Positions 33,415 to 42,603 of a DNA stretch of 64,000 nucleotides are shown here, in pieces. Where the stretch lies: contig NZ_CP043311.1 of assembly GCF_008807375.1 (NCBI RefSeq), positions 1,902,001-1,966,000 on the forward strand. The letters are read 5' to 3'. Position numbers and translations under genes: made by a program. The DNA comes from Pseudomonas lalkuanensis. Its GTDB lineage: Bacteria; Pseudomonadota; Gammaproteobacteria; Pseudomonadales; Pseudomonadaceae. The notes beneath the pieces are model-generated. The model worked only from the letters and a program-made list of their open reading frames with translations. It ran no database searches and was not told the DNA's origin. Each line of letters opens with the position of its first letter. The first letter of the stretch is position 1.

Positions 33415-34608
33415 GTGCATGGAGCAATAGCGGAATACAAAACAACAAAGACTTCATTTCAGAAGTCTTTGTTTTTATTTTTTCCTTATTTTCTCGTCCT
33501 CGGAAATCTCAAGATCTGGTTAGGTGCTAGTTCGGTTACGTTACCGCTTGCCCTATTCGTCGTTTTACCGGTTCTGGTCGTTGAGGTTTTCAGGCGAAGT
33601 GATACGCGATCGACTTTGTTCTTGTTGGTTTACGGGTTCTTGCTTTTCTTGGGTTTAGTTTCTTCAGCTTATAACCCACAAACGTCTTGGGGAAGGCATG
33701 TTGCAAGCTTGATTCCTGTTGGGGTTGGTGGGGTAGTGCTGCTGTGTTTCAAAGGCGTTTCATATAGTCCTAAACTCTCAGTCTCCATTCGGAATGCTGG
33801 AATACTTCTTGGGGGGCTGGTTTGGTGTAAGTTTTTATATGGAATCCTCCAAGTGTTTCTCAAGGGAGGGGGGTTCTATGAGTTAAAATCTCATATGAGT
33901 TTGCCACTGGGGGATTCAAACTTTCTTGCGGTTTATTTGGTGTTCTTTCTGGCTTTTACCGTTGAAAAAAGTCGGCTCTGGAGTTCCTTGTTTATTTTCT
34001 CTTCAGTTTTATTGACCATGTCCCGGTTTGGTGCAGTATTCTCTGTGCTTACATTTTTGTTCGCATATGGGATTGTCCGTTTTACGGTTACGGCACTTGT
34101 ACTGCCTCTGGCTGTAATTTGTTTTTCCGTTTTCCTTCTGTTCATTTTTAACATGGAAGGTGCGCTTGCGCTGCTGAAGGATGGATTTTTCCCCTCTCTC
34201 CTCGCAAGAGTTGAGTTGTGGGACCAAGGTAGGAATATAGTCCAAAGCTCGCCGGTTCTCGGGGATGGGCCAGGAGGATTTACCACCTATCTTGAAGTCG
34301 TCCAGTGGCCGAGGTCTGAGTGGGGGAACCATAGCTGGATCCTGTCTATTTGGATCGAGTATGGATTTACAGGGCTCTTGTTGTATTTGTTTTTGATCTC
34401 GCTTTTTTTCTTGCAGACTCCAGTCGAGAATAGGTTGATCGGCAAGAGAATTAAGCTTGGAGTTGCAATGACCTTGATCTATGGTCTGTTTGAGAATGTC
34501 ACTGGAGTATCTTCTTATGAAGCCCTCTTTGCGTTCTCGATCTGTGTTCTGCTTAGCTTGCGACGACTTGATCAGCAACACATCGTAGAAAATAGGCTTG
34601 CAACATGA
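33415..34608 (+). CDS. wzy: Wzy, O-antigen polymerase
   Basis: A 397-residue membrane protein with about eleven hydrophobic helices and a large periplasmic loop around residues 265-310 (ARVELWDQGRNIVQSSPVLGDGPGGF), the O-antigen ligase/polymerase (PF04932-like) signature region. It polymerises O-units in the periplasm. Starts at GTG 33415 after TAGGTG. It lies between a glycosyltransferase and the flippase; Wzy sequences are serotype-specific, so identity rests on topology and position. A WaaL ligase is the alternative but is normally encoded elsewhere. Confidence 0.78.
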   Translation: MHGAIAEYKTTKTSFQKSLFLFFPYFLVLGNLKIWLGASSVTLPLALFVVLPVLVVEVFRRSDTRSTLFLLVYGFLLFLGLVSSAYNPQTSWGRHVASLIPVGVGGVVLLCFKGVSYSPKLSVSIRNAGILLGGLVWCKFLYGILQVFLKGGGFYELKSHMSLPLGDSNFLAVYLVFFLAFTVEKSRLWSSLFIFSSVLLTMSRFGAVFSVLTFLFAYGIVRFTVTALVLPLAVICFSVFLLFIFNMEGALALLKDGFFPSLLARVELWDQGRNIVQSSPVLGDGPGGFTTYLEVVQWPRSEWGNHSWILSIWIEYGFTGLLLYLFLISLFFLQTPVENRLIGKRIKLGVAMTLIYGLFENVTGVSSYEALFAFSICVLLSLRRLDQQHIVENRLAT

Positions 34609-36101
34609 GTCAAATGCGGCTGTCTCTTTTTGCGAGCTTGGTCAGTAAGCTTTCTTACGCAATCTCAAACTTTCTGGCACTTCCCCTATATACAAAATTC
34701 CTTGGCATGGAATCGGTTGGTCTTATAGGTTTTTTTGTGATGTTGCAAATGATATTAATGGCTTTGGATGGGGGAATGACAAGCGCATTCACCAGGAAGC
34801 TATCGAGTATGAAAAGATTTCATTCATATGCGCCGGTGCGTTATCTCTCCCTATCAAGCGCTTCGCTCTCCGCTCATTTTCTGATATTTGGAATCTTAGG
34901 AATGTTTTTCGGTGGTGGGGTCTATTTTTTTGCAAGGGATATTTCAGAAGAGTGGTTGGTTATTCAGGGGCTTGAATTTGATCTTGTTGTCCGTTGTGTA
35001 GAGTGGATGGGCGGGGTGGTATTTCTTGGATTCATCTCTCTAATACTGCAAGCTTATCTGGTGGCTCGCGAGATGCTTGTTATAAATGGTATTTTGTTTT
35101 CAGTTTATTCTATTTCTAGAACTCTAGGTGTTGTTTTATTTGTTTATGCTTTTGAGATTGATTCCAGTGAGCTGAACCGGTTCTTTGAGGCGCAATTCCT
35201 TGTTCATCTCTTTTATGTAGTTGCTTTGGTTGTAGTTTGCTTGCGCTCAAGCGAAAGGGTTTTTATATTTAGACCTTCATTTGGCTCCGTATTTCGTGAT
35301 GGTAGATTCCAGTTGGGGGTTTTTTTTGTCTCTATTTCATCTATTGTTGTTGTTCAGATCGACAAAATTTATCTGAGTAAGATGATTGATTTGACTGGGT
35401 ATGGCTATTATACGCTCGCCGCTAGCCTTGCAAGTCTACCCTACATATTTTCCTCTGCGTTGTATCCGGTTATCTACCCGAAATTCTCCGCCTTGGTCAG
35501 TGCGGGTGAGCAGGTTCGTATTCTTAGAATCTACACGGCCAGTTCATGTGCGTTGATCATTACTCTCTTATTGGCCTCTCTTTTTGTTTTTTGTTACTCT
35601 GCCTCAGTGTTAGAGCTGTTCTTTTCCGATGAAATAATATCGAATATTGCTCCCTTGCTCTCGCCTTTGTTTCTGGGTACCGCCATTCAGTCGCTGTTGA
35701 TAGTTCCATTTGCACTTCAGTTGGCACATGGCTTGACAGCTTTTTCGCTTAACCTGAATCTGGTGCTGGCGCCCATAATGGCCATGGCTCTTTTTTATTT
35801 GGTTGGTCGCTATGGCGTCGCCGGAGCTGCCTGGGTTTGGCTTGGGTATAACGTGCTGTCTTTCATAGTGACTTGTATCTACGTAGTGTCTCGATTGCAG
35901 TATATTCAATCTGCAGCGAAAACTATGTTTCTGGCTACCGTAAGCTGTGTCGTCGCGTTTCTGTTTTTTAATGTGGTGTACGAGAAAATATCACCGATGT
36001 TGTCTAATGTTGAGTCGCTTCTATTACTTTTCGTTTCGGCAGTACTCCTCATGCTTTCCCAGTTCTTCATTTTTAGAAAGACCTTGGCAGGTTTTAATTG
36101 A
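34605..36101 (+). CDS. wzx: Wzx, O-unit flippase
   Basis: A 498-residue MATE/MOP-type membrane protein with about 14 hydrophobic helices (ASLVSKLSYAISNFLALPLYTKFLG at the start is typical of Wzx). It moves undecaprenyl-diphosphate O-units to the periplasmic face. The ATG overlaps the wzy stop (ATGA). AT-rich with many rare codons. It overlaps the next gene by a TTG start. Confidence 0.85.
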   Translation: MSQMRLSLFASLVSKLSYAISNFLALPLYTKFLGMESVGLIGFFVMLQMILMALDGGMTSAFTRKLSSMKRFHSYAPVRYLSLSSASLSAHFLIFGILGMFFGGGVYFFARDISEEWLVIQGLEFDLVVRCVEWMGGVVFLGFISLILQAYLVAREMLVINGILFSVYSISRTLGVVLFVYAFEIDSSELNRFFEAQFLVHLFYVVALVVVCLRSSERVFIFRPSFGSVFRDGRFQLGVFFVSISSIVVVQIDKIYLSKMIDLTGYGYYTLAASLASLPYIFSSALYPVIYPKFSALVSAGEQVRILRIYTASSCALIITLLLASLFVFCYSASVLELFFSDEIISNIAPLLSPLFLGTAIQSLLIVPFALQLAHGLTAFSLNLNLVLAPIMAMALFYLVGRYGVAGAAWVWLGYNVLSFIVTCIYVVSRLQYIQSAAKTMFLATVSCVVAFLFFNVVYEKISPMLSNVESLLLLFVSAVLLMLSQFFIFRKTLAGFN

Positions 36102-37225
36102 ATAATGCTTATGGGGCCTCTGGTGTCCAGGTTTTTAATTTAATTAGGGATGCTCGGAATACCGGTGGGGGAGTGACACAAGCAGTGCTGCCATTGCATC
36201 GCGAGTTGCTCCGCAGCTACGGCAACTCGAGCTTGCTTGTTGGATATATGCCTGAATTGCCGCCAGAAAACACCATTTGCATCGGTGTTAAGGCCGAACT
36301 ACTGGGGCGGGAAGTTTCTGTTTCTGCAGCGGCACTTGCCCACATTCATGGCCTGTGGACGCCATTCGAGTGGCGTGCAAGCAAGTTCTTTCTCGACCGG
36401 TCTGTTCCGTTGATCATGAGTCCTCATGGGATGCTGGAACCTTGGGCCATGGCCCACAAGAGGCTGAAGAAAGTCCTCGCTTGGCACCTCTATCAGAGGC
36501 GAATCCTGTCCAAGGCCAGGCTGTTGATCGTCAATTCTGAGCGGGAGTTGGGAAGCATCAGGCGGTTGGAGATAGCCAATCCTGTCGCGGTCATAGAGAA
36601 CGGAGTTGATGTTCCTGCAGGGTTTGATCCGGGCTATGCAGATGGAACTCGTGAGAAGATCGTCCTCTTTCTTTCACGCTTGGCCCCCGTGAAAGGCATC
36701 ATGGATCTGTTGGAGGCGTGGGCTCAAGTGCCTAACCTTAATGGATATCAATTGCATTTGTATGGGAATGCGGAGCCGGGGTACGAGGAGAAGGTCAATG
36801 CCTGTATTCGTGAACTCTCACTGGAATCCAGCGTTCGGGTGCTAGGGCCGGTTTATGGTGATGGTAAGTGGCAGGTCTATCGGTCTGCTGATGTTTTCGT
36901 CTTGCCGTCATACAGTGAGAACTTCGGTATCGTAGTGGCAGAAGCCATGCTGGCAGGGCTTCCAGTAATTACCACCGACGCTACCCCTTGGGGACATCTT
37001 CGCGAGCGGGGGTACGGTTGGATAGTTAAGAATGATGTGAATCAGTTGACCAATGCATTATCGCAGGCGATGGAACTGTCCCCATCCCGCAAGCGGGAGA
37101 TGGGGAAGGCTGCTAGCCAATTTGCCATGGCACGGTACTCATGGAAAAATATAGGAGAGAAGTACTTAGCTGCTTACGAATGGGCCAAGAATCAGGGGAA
37201 TGCTCCGGACTTTATTGATCTTTGA
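36098..37225 (+). CDS. Glycosyltransferase family 4
   Basis: A 375-residue GT-B enzyme. The N-terminal segment shows GGGVTQAVLPLHREL (donor/acceptor loop) and HIHGLWTPFEW, the C-terminal domain has FLSRLAPVKGIMDLLEAW and the E-x7-E motif SENFGIVVAEAMLAGLPVI. It should transfer a sugar to the lipid-linked O-unit with retention. The start is a TTG overlapping the wzx stop (TTGA), with no better in-frame ATG nearby. Sugar unknown. Confidence 0.82.
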   Translation: MNNAYGASGVQVFNLIRDARNTGGGVTQAVLPLHRELLRSYGNSSLLVGYMPELPPENTICIGVKAELLGREVSVSAAALAHIHGLWTPFEWRASKFFLDRSVPLIMSPHGMLEPWAMAHKRLKKVLAWHLYQRRILSKARLLIVNSERELGSIRRLEIANPVAVIENGVDVPAGFDPGYADGTREKIVLFLSRLAPVKGIMDLLEAWAQVPNLNGYQLHLYGNAEPGYEEKVNACIRELSLESSVRVLGPVYGDGKWQVYRSADVFVLPSYSENFGIVVAEAMLAGLPVITTDATPWGHLRERGYGWIVKNDVNQLTNALSQAMELSPSRKREMGKAASQFAMARYSWKNIGEKYLAAYEWAKNQGNAPDFIDL

Positions 37226-37381
37226 TTCTTGCTTTTTGGCATTCTACCGTCCCGTGGTATTGACATGTATATTAGCTTATATGAAGTGTGACCACGGTGG
37301 CCAGTTTGTTGGGATTTTATAAAAGTAAAGTGGAAATGGTTTTTGTGAACCCAAGATAGCGAATTTAGCTCAGGGCGCTTG

Positions 37382-38611
37382 ATGAAAATACTCATTGTAA
37401 CTCAGTACTTTTGGCCTGAGTTTTTTATTATAAATGCATTGAGCCGGAATCTTCATGAGCAAGGTTGCGAGGTCACTATTGCGACTGGGAAGCCTAACTA
37501 CCCGGATGGTCAAGTGTTTCCAGGTTATACGGAAGAAGGGGTGTTGCGGGAAAATTGGAAAGGGCTTGAGATTATAAGAATCCCATTGCGTGCTAGGCGT
37601 CATGGTGGAGCTGTGAATCTTTTTCTTAATTACTTTTCCTTCGTCTTGTCTGGTATCAAGCATTTGCCAGGGTTGCTACGTGATCGTCGCTTCGATGTGA
37701 CCATTGTGTTTGCGCCCTCGCCCTTGACCTCGGCTATTCCCGCCATATTCCTTAAGTCGCGCACGAAGTCCCATCTTGCAATCTGGGTGCAGGATCTATG
37801 GCCGGAAAGCCTATCTGCCACTGGCTTCATAAAAAATAGATTTCTTCTTGCTTGGGCCTCACTGGGAGTGAGATGGATATATTCCAAGGCTGATACGCTG
37901 TTGGTACAGTCCAAGGCGTTTATTGGCCCGGTCTCAAAATATTCAGAGCTTTCGAAGGTGGTTTATTATCCAAACTCCATTGATGATGGGGAAATTCATT
38001 CATCTGCGGAAAATGAATTGCCCTCGGAGTTGATAAAGCATCTAGATGAAAATTTCTGCGTAGTGTTCGCAGGAAATATAGGTAAGGCCCAAGCAGTCGA
38101 GACACTTATTGCAGCTGCAGCACAGCTTCAGCATCTGGATAACTTCAAGCTCGTTCTAGTCGGTAGCGGTAGTATGTCCGATTTTGTAACGGAGGAGGTG
38201 GCGCGCTTGGGGTTGAACAACGTTGTTGCTCCGGGACGTTTTCCGATCTCGCAGATGGAACACATATTTTCGCGCGCCTCAGCTTTGATCGTATCGTTGC
38301 GCTATGAGGAAATCCTTTCTTATACAATTCCGGGTAAAGTGCAAGCCTATCTGGCTTCTGGTAAGCCTATAATTGCTTGTATGAATGGAGAAGGGGCCCG
38401 GGTTGTGCTGGAGTCTCAGGCCGGTCTGGCATGCGCTGCCGAAGATCCTAACCAACTGGCTGAGACTATTGAAAAGCTCTACTCAATGCCGGCCGATATC
38501 TTGGATGAAATGGGAAAAAATGGACGGCAATACTTTTTGGAAAACTTTGAGATGACCCATCAGGCCAAGAACCTTATTAGCATCTTGGCTTCGCGGGTCA
38601 GTAAGGACTGA
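37382..38611 (+). CDS. wbuB: WbuB/WbjE-like GT4, 2,6-dideoxy-L-hexosamine transferase
   Basis: A 409-residue GT-B glycosyltransferase. MKILIVTQYFWPEFFIINALSRNL, KPNYPDGQ, WVQDLWPESLSATGF and the C-terminal VSLRYEEILSYTIPGKVQAYLASGKP match the WbuB/WbjE group, which uses UDP-L-FucNAc or UDP-L-QuiNAc and accompanies the fnl/qnl genes. It lies directly before the pathway genes for such a sugar. A 156-base non-coding gap separates it from the preceding gene, so a promoter may lie there. The ribosome-binding site is weak. Confidence 0.82.
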   Translation: MKILIVTQYFWPEFFIINALSRNLHEQGCEVTIATGKPNYPDGQVFPGYTEEGVLRENWKGLEIIRIPLRARRHGGAVNLFLNYFSFVLSGIKHLPGLLRDRRFDVTIVFAPSPLTSAIPAIFLKSRTKSHLAIWVQDLWPESLSATGFIKNRFLLAWASLGVRWIYSKADTLLVQSKAFIGPVSKYSELSKVVYYPNSIDDGEIHSSAENELPSELIKHLDENFCVVFAGNIGKAQAVETLIAAAAQLQHLDNFKLVLVGSGSMSDFVTEEVARLGLNNVVAPGRFPISQMEHIFSRASALIVSLRYEEILSYTIPGKVQAYLASGKPIIACMNGEGARVVLESQAGLACAAEDPNQLAETIEKLYSMPADILDEMGKNGRQYFLENFEMTHQAKNLISILASRVSKD

Positions 38612-38617
38612 AGCGAA

Positions 38618-39475
38618 ATGAAGATCCTGATTCTCGGTGTTACTGGCATGCTCGGTAGTGCGATGTTTAATGTGCTGTCCGGAAGCGGTCGTCACGAAGT
38701 ATACGGCACGCTGCGCTCGACGGCTGGCAAGAGGTATTTCGATGCTAATTGTCACGCGCGACTGATCGATGGGGTTGATGTCCTAGAGCATGAATCTCTT
38801 GTTCGTGTGCTGGCTGTAGTGAGGCCGGATGTGGTGGTTAATTGTGTTGGGCTTATTAAGCAACTGGCAGATGCGAAGGACCCGCTATCTGCATTGCCGA
38901 TCAATGCAATGTTACCGCATCGCCTGGCGAATCTATGCGCGCTGATTCGTGCTAGGTTGGTGCATATTAGTACTGATTGTGTATTTTCCGGAAGGATCGG
39001 AAACTATCTTGAGTCCGATGTTTCTGATGCACAAGACCTCTATGGTAAGTCAAAGTACATTGGGGAAATACATGATCGCCCAGAGGTCATTACTCTCAGG
39101 ACTTCAATAATTGGACATGAACTGAACTCTAACTATTCGCTTGTAGACTGGTTTCTTAGTCAATATGGTGAGGTCAAGGGGTTTAGAAAGGCTGTCTTCT
39201 CAGGGTTGCCTACAGTAGTGTTGGCGGATTTGATTGAGAAATATGTACTGCCTAACCCGGGGCTGAACGGTCTCTACCATGTTTCGGCTGATGCTATCGA
39301 TAAGTACTCCTTGCTTAATATTATTTCTGAAGTTTATGGCAAGGAGATTACCATCGTTCCAGATGATACGCTGAAAATTGATAGATCGCTGGATTCTTCT
39401 AGATTTAGAGTTGCGACAGGGTTCAAGCCGCCGGCTTGGCGTGAGCTCGTCACTATTATGTTTGAACGATATTGA
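38618..39475 (+). CDS. RmlD-like reductase of UDP-L-QuiNAc/FucNAc synthesis
   Basis: A 285-residue extended SDR. MKILILGVTGMLGSAM is the NAD(P) site (GxxGxxG), the catalytic Ser/Tyr/Lys are in ISTDCVFSG and LYGKSKYIGE. It should reduce the 4-keto-L-hexosamine intermediate from the FnlA-type enzyme. FnlB/WbjC of the L-FucNAc pathway is near 370 residues, while the reductase of the UDP-L-QuiNAc pathway (WbvR/QnlB) is a short RmlD-like protein of about this length. Size therefore favours L-QuiNAc (or L-RhaNAc intermediate). Six bases separate it from the glycosyltransferase gene. Confidence 0.75.
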   Translation: MKILILGVTGMLGSAMFNVLSGSGRHEVYGTLRSTAGKRYFDANCHARLIDGVDVLEHESLVRVLAVVRPDVVVNCVGLIKQLADAKDPLSALPINAMLPHRLANLCALIRARLVHISTDCVFSGRIGNYLESDVSDAQDLYGKSKYIGEIHDRPEVITLRTSIIGHELNSNYSLVDWFLSQYGEVKGFRKAVFSGLPTVVLADLIEKYVLPNPGLNGLYHVSADAIDKYSLLNIISEVYGKEITIVPDDTLKIDRSLDSSRFRVATGFKPPAWRELVTIMFERY

Positions 39476-39490
39476 TCGGAATATGTAATC

Positions 39491-40501
39491 ATGTTTGATG
39501 GCAAGGTTCTACTAATTACTGGTGGTACAGGTTCTTTTGGTAATACCGTCCTGAGGCGTTTTCTCGATACAAATGTGAAAGAGATTCGTGTATTCAGTCG
39601 GGACGAAAAGAAGCAAGAGGACATGCGAATTGACCTCGCTAACGACAAGGTCAAGTTCTATATAGGTGATGTGAGGGATTACGATAGTCTCTCTCAAGCT
39701 ATGATAGGGGTGGACTACATATTTCACGCCGCCGCACTAAAGCAGGTGCCCTCTTGTGAGTTTTATCCTATGGAGGCAGTTAGGACCAATGTGCTTGGCA
39801 CTGAGAATGTGCTGAATGCAGCAATTGCTTCTGGAGTAAAACGAGTTGTAATACTAAGTACGGACAAGGCTGTATATCCTATCAATGCTATGGGGATTTC
39901 TAAGGCCATGGCGGAAAAGTTGGTGGTTGCCAAATCTCGAATTATCCCAGCGGGTGGGCCGGTTCTTTGCTCGACTCGTTACGGTAACGTTATGGCGTCT
40001 CGTGGTTCGGTAATCCCGTTGTTCGTTTCCCAGATAAAGAAATCCGAGCCCATGACGGTAACCGACCCGAATATGACTCGCTTTCTCATGTCTCTCGAGG
40101 ACTCGGTCGATCTCGTTTTGCATGCGTTTGAGCACGCGCAGCAAGGCGATATTTTTGTCCAGAAAGCTCCGGCTGCAACGGTTGCCGACCTTGCGGCCGC
40201 ACTCAAGAGGCTTTTCTCTAGCGATTCGGCTATCAAGGTAATTGGTACTCGCCATGGTGAAAAGCTGTATGAGTCGCTAATTTCCAGAGAGGAAATGGCA
40301 AAGGCTGAGGATATGGGGCGATATTATAGAATTCCTGCAGATAATCGTGACCTCAACTACAAAAAGTACTTTGTTGAGGGGGAGGCGGAGATATCTGCAT
40401 TGGATGATTATACCTCTCACAATACTGAGCGATTGGCAGTTGAAGAGATTTGCGAGGTTCTTCTTAAGCTCGATTATATCCAGGATGAGCTCAATGCTTA
40501 A
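39491..40501 (+). CDS. fnlA: UDP-GlcNAc 4,6-dehydratase/5-epimerase, FnlA/WbjB type
   Basis: A 336-residue extended SDR. NAD motif TGGTGSFG at residues 10-17, and a Met in place of the catalytic Tyr (AMGISK, MxxxK), shared with FnlA, CapE, PseB and WbpM dehydratases. It removes water from UDP-GlcNAc and inverts C5 (and C3), giving the L-arabino keto sugar used by the neighbouring reductase. The RDEKKQEDMR segment is characteristic of the FnlA/CapE branch. Stop overlaps the next gene. Confidence 0.9.
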   Translation: MFDGKVLLITGGTGSFGNTVLRRFLDTNVKEIRVFSRDEKKQEDMRIDLANDKVKFYIGDVRDYDSLSQAMIGVDYIFHAAALKQVPSCEFYPMEAVRTNVLGTENVLNAAIASGVKRVVILSTDKAVYPINAMGISKAMAEKLVVAKSRIIPAGGPVLCSTRYGNVMASRGSVIPLFVSQIKKSEPMTVTDPNMTRFLMSLEDSVDLVLHAFEHAQQGDIFVQKAPAATVADLAAALKRLFSSDSAIKVIGTRHGEKLYESLISREEMAKAEDMGRYYRIPADNRDLNYKKYFVEGEAEISALDDYTSHNTERLAVEEICEVLLKLDYIQDELNA

Positions 40502-41621
40502 GGTAATGACATTGGTTGGCACACGGCCTGAGTTGATAAAGCTTAGTCGGGTAATCGCTGAGCTAGATGAACATATTGATCATGTGCTTGTGCATTCTGG
40601 GCAGAATTATGATTATGAGTTGAATCAAGTCTTCTTTGATGAACTGGCAATCAGGCGACCTGATCACTTTCTTGGTGTTACAGGTGGGTCAGCTGCGAAG
40701 GTAATCGGCGACGTAATTTCCAGAGCTGACGATATTCTGGCTCTTGAGAAGCCTGATGCTCTGCTTCTTTATGGTGATACCAATACGTGCTTGGCAGTGG
40801 TTGCGGCCAAGCGGCGAAAGATCCCGGTATTTCATATGGAGGCGGGAAACCGCTGCTTTGATCAGCGAGTCCCGGAAGAATTGAATCGCAAGGTGCTGGA
40901 CCACCTGAGCGATATTAATATGGTGCTTACTGAGCACGCGCGCCGCTATTTAATTGCTGAAGGTATTCGACCTGAGACGATCATAAAGACTGGATCGCAC
41001 ATGGAGGAAGTGCTGGATTACTATATGGAAAGTATCCTTGCTTCCGATGTTTTGGTTCGTGAAGAGTTGGCAGATGGAAACTTCTTTCTCGTCAGCACTC
41101 ATCGAGAAGAGAACGTTGATTCGGTTGAGAATCTTCAGGATTTGTTGTGTACATTGAGGGTGCTAGCAGATACTTATCAGTTTCCAGTGGTGGTTTCCAC
41201 TCATCCGCGGACTCGCAAGCGCTTGGAGGCTATGGAAGAAGGGTTCGACCATCCTCTGGTTCGCTTTGTCAAGCCTTATGGATTCCTTGACTACATCAAG
41301 CTTCAGATGTCTGCATTCTGTGTATTGTCTGATAGCGGAACTATTACCGAGGAGGCATCACTCCTGAACTTGCCTGCGATAACGATTCGAAATGCCCACG
41401 AAAGGCCTGAGGGCATGGATGAGGGTACGTTGATCATGAGCGGTCTGAAAGCGGATCGGGTACTGGAAGCAGTTAGCGTCGTCACGAAGCAGTACACCCG
41501 GGATCGTCGAATTATTCCTATCGTCCCTGATTATCAAGGGGGGGCGGTCTCAAAACAGGTTCTGCGAATATTGCTCAGTTACACTGACTACATTAATAGA
41601 ACTGTTTGGTCGAAACCCTGA
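40494..41621 (+). CDS. fnlC: UDP-N-acetyl-sugar 2-epimerase, FnlC/WbjD type
   Basis: A 375-residue WecB-fold epimerase. VMTLVGTRPELIKLSRVI is the N-terminal signature, HMEAGNRCFDQRVPEELNRK carries the catalytic Asp/Glu/His set, STHREENVD and SDSGTITEEA the UDP pocket. It inverts C2 at the last step to UDP-L-FucNAc or UDP-L-QuiNAc. GNRCFD (in place of GLRS of true WecB) is typical of FnlC/WbjD. ATG at 40494 has AGGA nine bases upstream; ATG at 40485 is possible. Overlaps the end of fnlA. Confidence 0.88.
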   Translation: MLKVMTLVGTRPELIKLSRVIAELDEHIDHVLVHSGQNYDYELNQVFFDELAIRRPDHFLGVTGGSAAKVIGDVISRADDILALEKPDALLLYGDTNTCLAVVAAKRRKIPVFHMEAGNRCFDQRVPEELNRKVLDHLSDINMVLTEHARRYLIAEGIRPETIIKTGSHMEEVLDYYMESILASDVLVREELADGNFFLVSTHREENVDSVENLQDLLCTLRVLADTYQFPVVVSTHPRTRKRLEAMEEGFDHPLVRFVKPYGFLDYIKLQMSAFCVLSDSGTITEEASLLNLPAITIRNAHERPEGMDEGTLIMSGLKADRVLEAVSVVTKQYTRDRRIIPIVPDYQGGAVSKQVLRILLSYTDYINRTVWSKP

Positions 41622-41640
41622 TGGTGTATTGGGCAGCGTT

Positions 41641-42603
41641 ATGCGTATCTTATTGACTGGCGCCTCTGGCTTCATTGGTTCTGCGCTATTGGTGCGTATC
41701 TCCATGGCGGCTGATTTCCAGTTGACAGTCGCAACTCGGAGGCCTCTATCAGATCTCTCGCCTGAGGTGAAGTCAAGACTGGTTCCGTCTCTGGATGCCG
41801 AAGCTGATTGGCGGCCTGCCTTGAGCGGCGTCGATGTCGTCATTCATGCAGCTGCGCGCGTGCATGTCATGAACGAACGTTCGGATGACCCGCTAGCTGA
41901 ATTTCGCAAGGTCAATGTCGACGGAACCATGTGTCTGGCTCGCCAATCTGCGGCAGCTGGTGTGCGGCGTTTCATCTTTTTAAGTTCGATCAAGGTAAAT
42001 GGTGAGTGGACTTCATCTGGCTCTCCCTTTATCGCGGATGCCAAGCCGGCACCCAGCGACCCCTATGGCGTTTCAAAGATGGAAGCGGAGCAGGCCTTGA
42101 AAGACCTAGCCTCTGAAACCGGTATGGAAATAGTGATTATCCGTCCGCCTTTGGTGTATGGCCCTGGGGTAAGAGCCAATTTCCTGAGCATGATGCGCTG
42201 GCTATACAAGGGCATTCCGCTGCCGTTCGGTGCTATCAATAATCGACGTAGCCTCGTCGCACTGGACAATTTGGTGGACTTGATCCTCGCGTGCGTTCGG
42301 CATCCCGGTGCGGCGAACCAGACGTTTCTGGTCAGCGATGGAGAGGATCTTTCCACTACCCAACTACTCCGGCGAATGGGAGCATCGCTGGGAAGGCCAG
42401 CGCGCTTGCTGCCGATACCTGAACATCTGTTAAGCATCGCTGCCAGATTGCTCGGTCGTAAGGCATTGGCACAGAGGCTTTGCGGATCCCTTCAAGTGGA
42501 TATCAGTAAGACTCGTGAATTGCTCAGTTGGTCTCCTCCAGTCAGCGTCGAGCAGGCGCTGAACCAGACCGCTAAGCATTTTCTGGATAATCGACTCAAA
42601 TGA
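41641..42603 (+). CDS. WbpV/WbpK-like 4-keto-sugar reductase
   Basis: A 320-residue extended SDR. MRILLTGASGFIGSAL binds NAD(P); catalytic Ser in FLSSIKVNG and YxxxK in YGVSKMEAEQ. By position directly before wbpL and wbpM and by sequence type it should reduce the WbpM product UDP-4-keto-6-deoxy-GlcNAc to UDP-D-QuiNAc (WbpV) or UDP-D-FucNAc (WbpK/WbjF), the sugar that WbpL places first on the lipid carrier. WbpV is slightly favoured by memory of the N-terminal sequence; assay is needed to tell. GC rises towards the chromosomal level from this gene on. Confidence 0.8.
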   Translation: MRILLTGASGFIGSALLVRISMAADFQLTVATRRPLSDLSPEVKSRLVPSLDAEADWRPALSGVDVVIHAAARVHVMNERSDDPLAEFRKVNVDGTMCLARQSAAAGVRRFIFLSSIKVNGEWTSSGSPFIADAKPAPSDPYGVSKMEAEQALKDLASETGMEIVIIRPPLVYGPGVRANFLSMMRWLYKGIPLPFGAINNRRSLVALDNLVDLILACVRHPGAANQTFLVSDGEDLSTTQLLRRMGASLGRPARLLPIPEHLLSIAARLLGRKALAQRLCGSLQVDISKTRELLSWSPPVSVEQALNQTAKHFLDNRLK

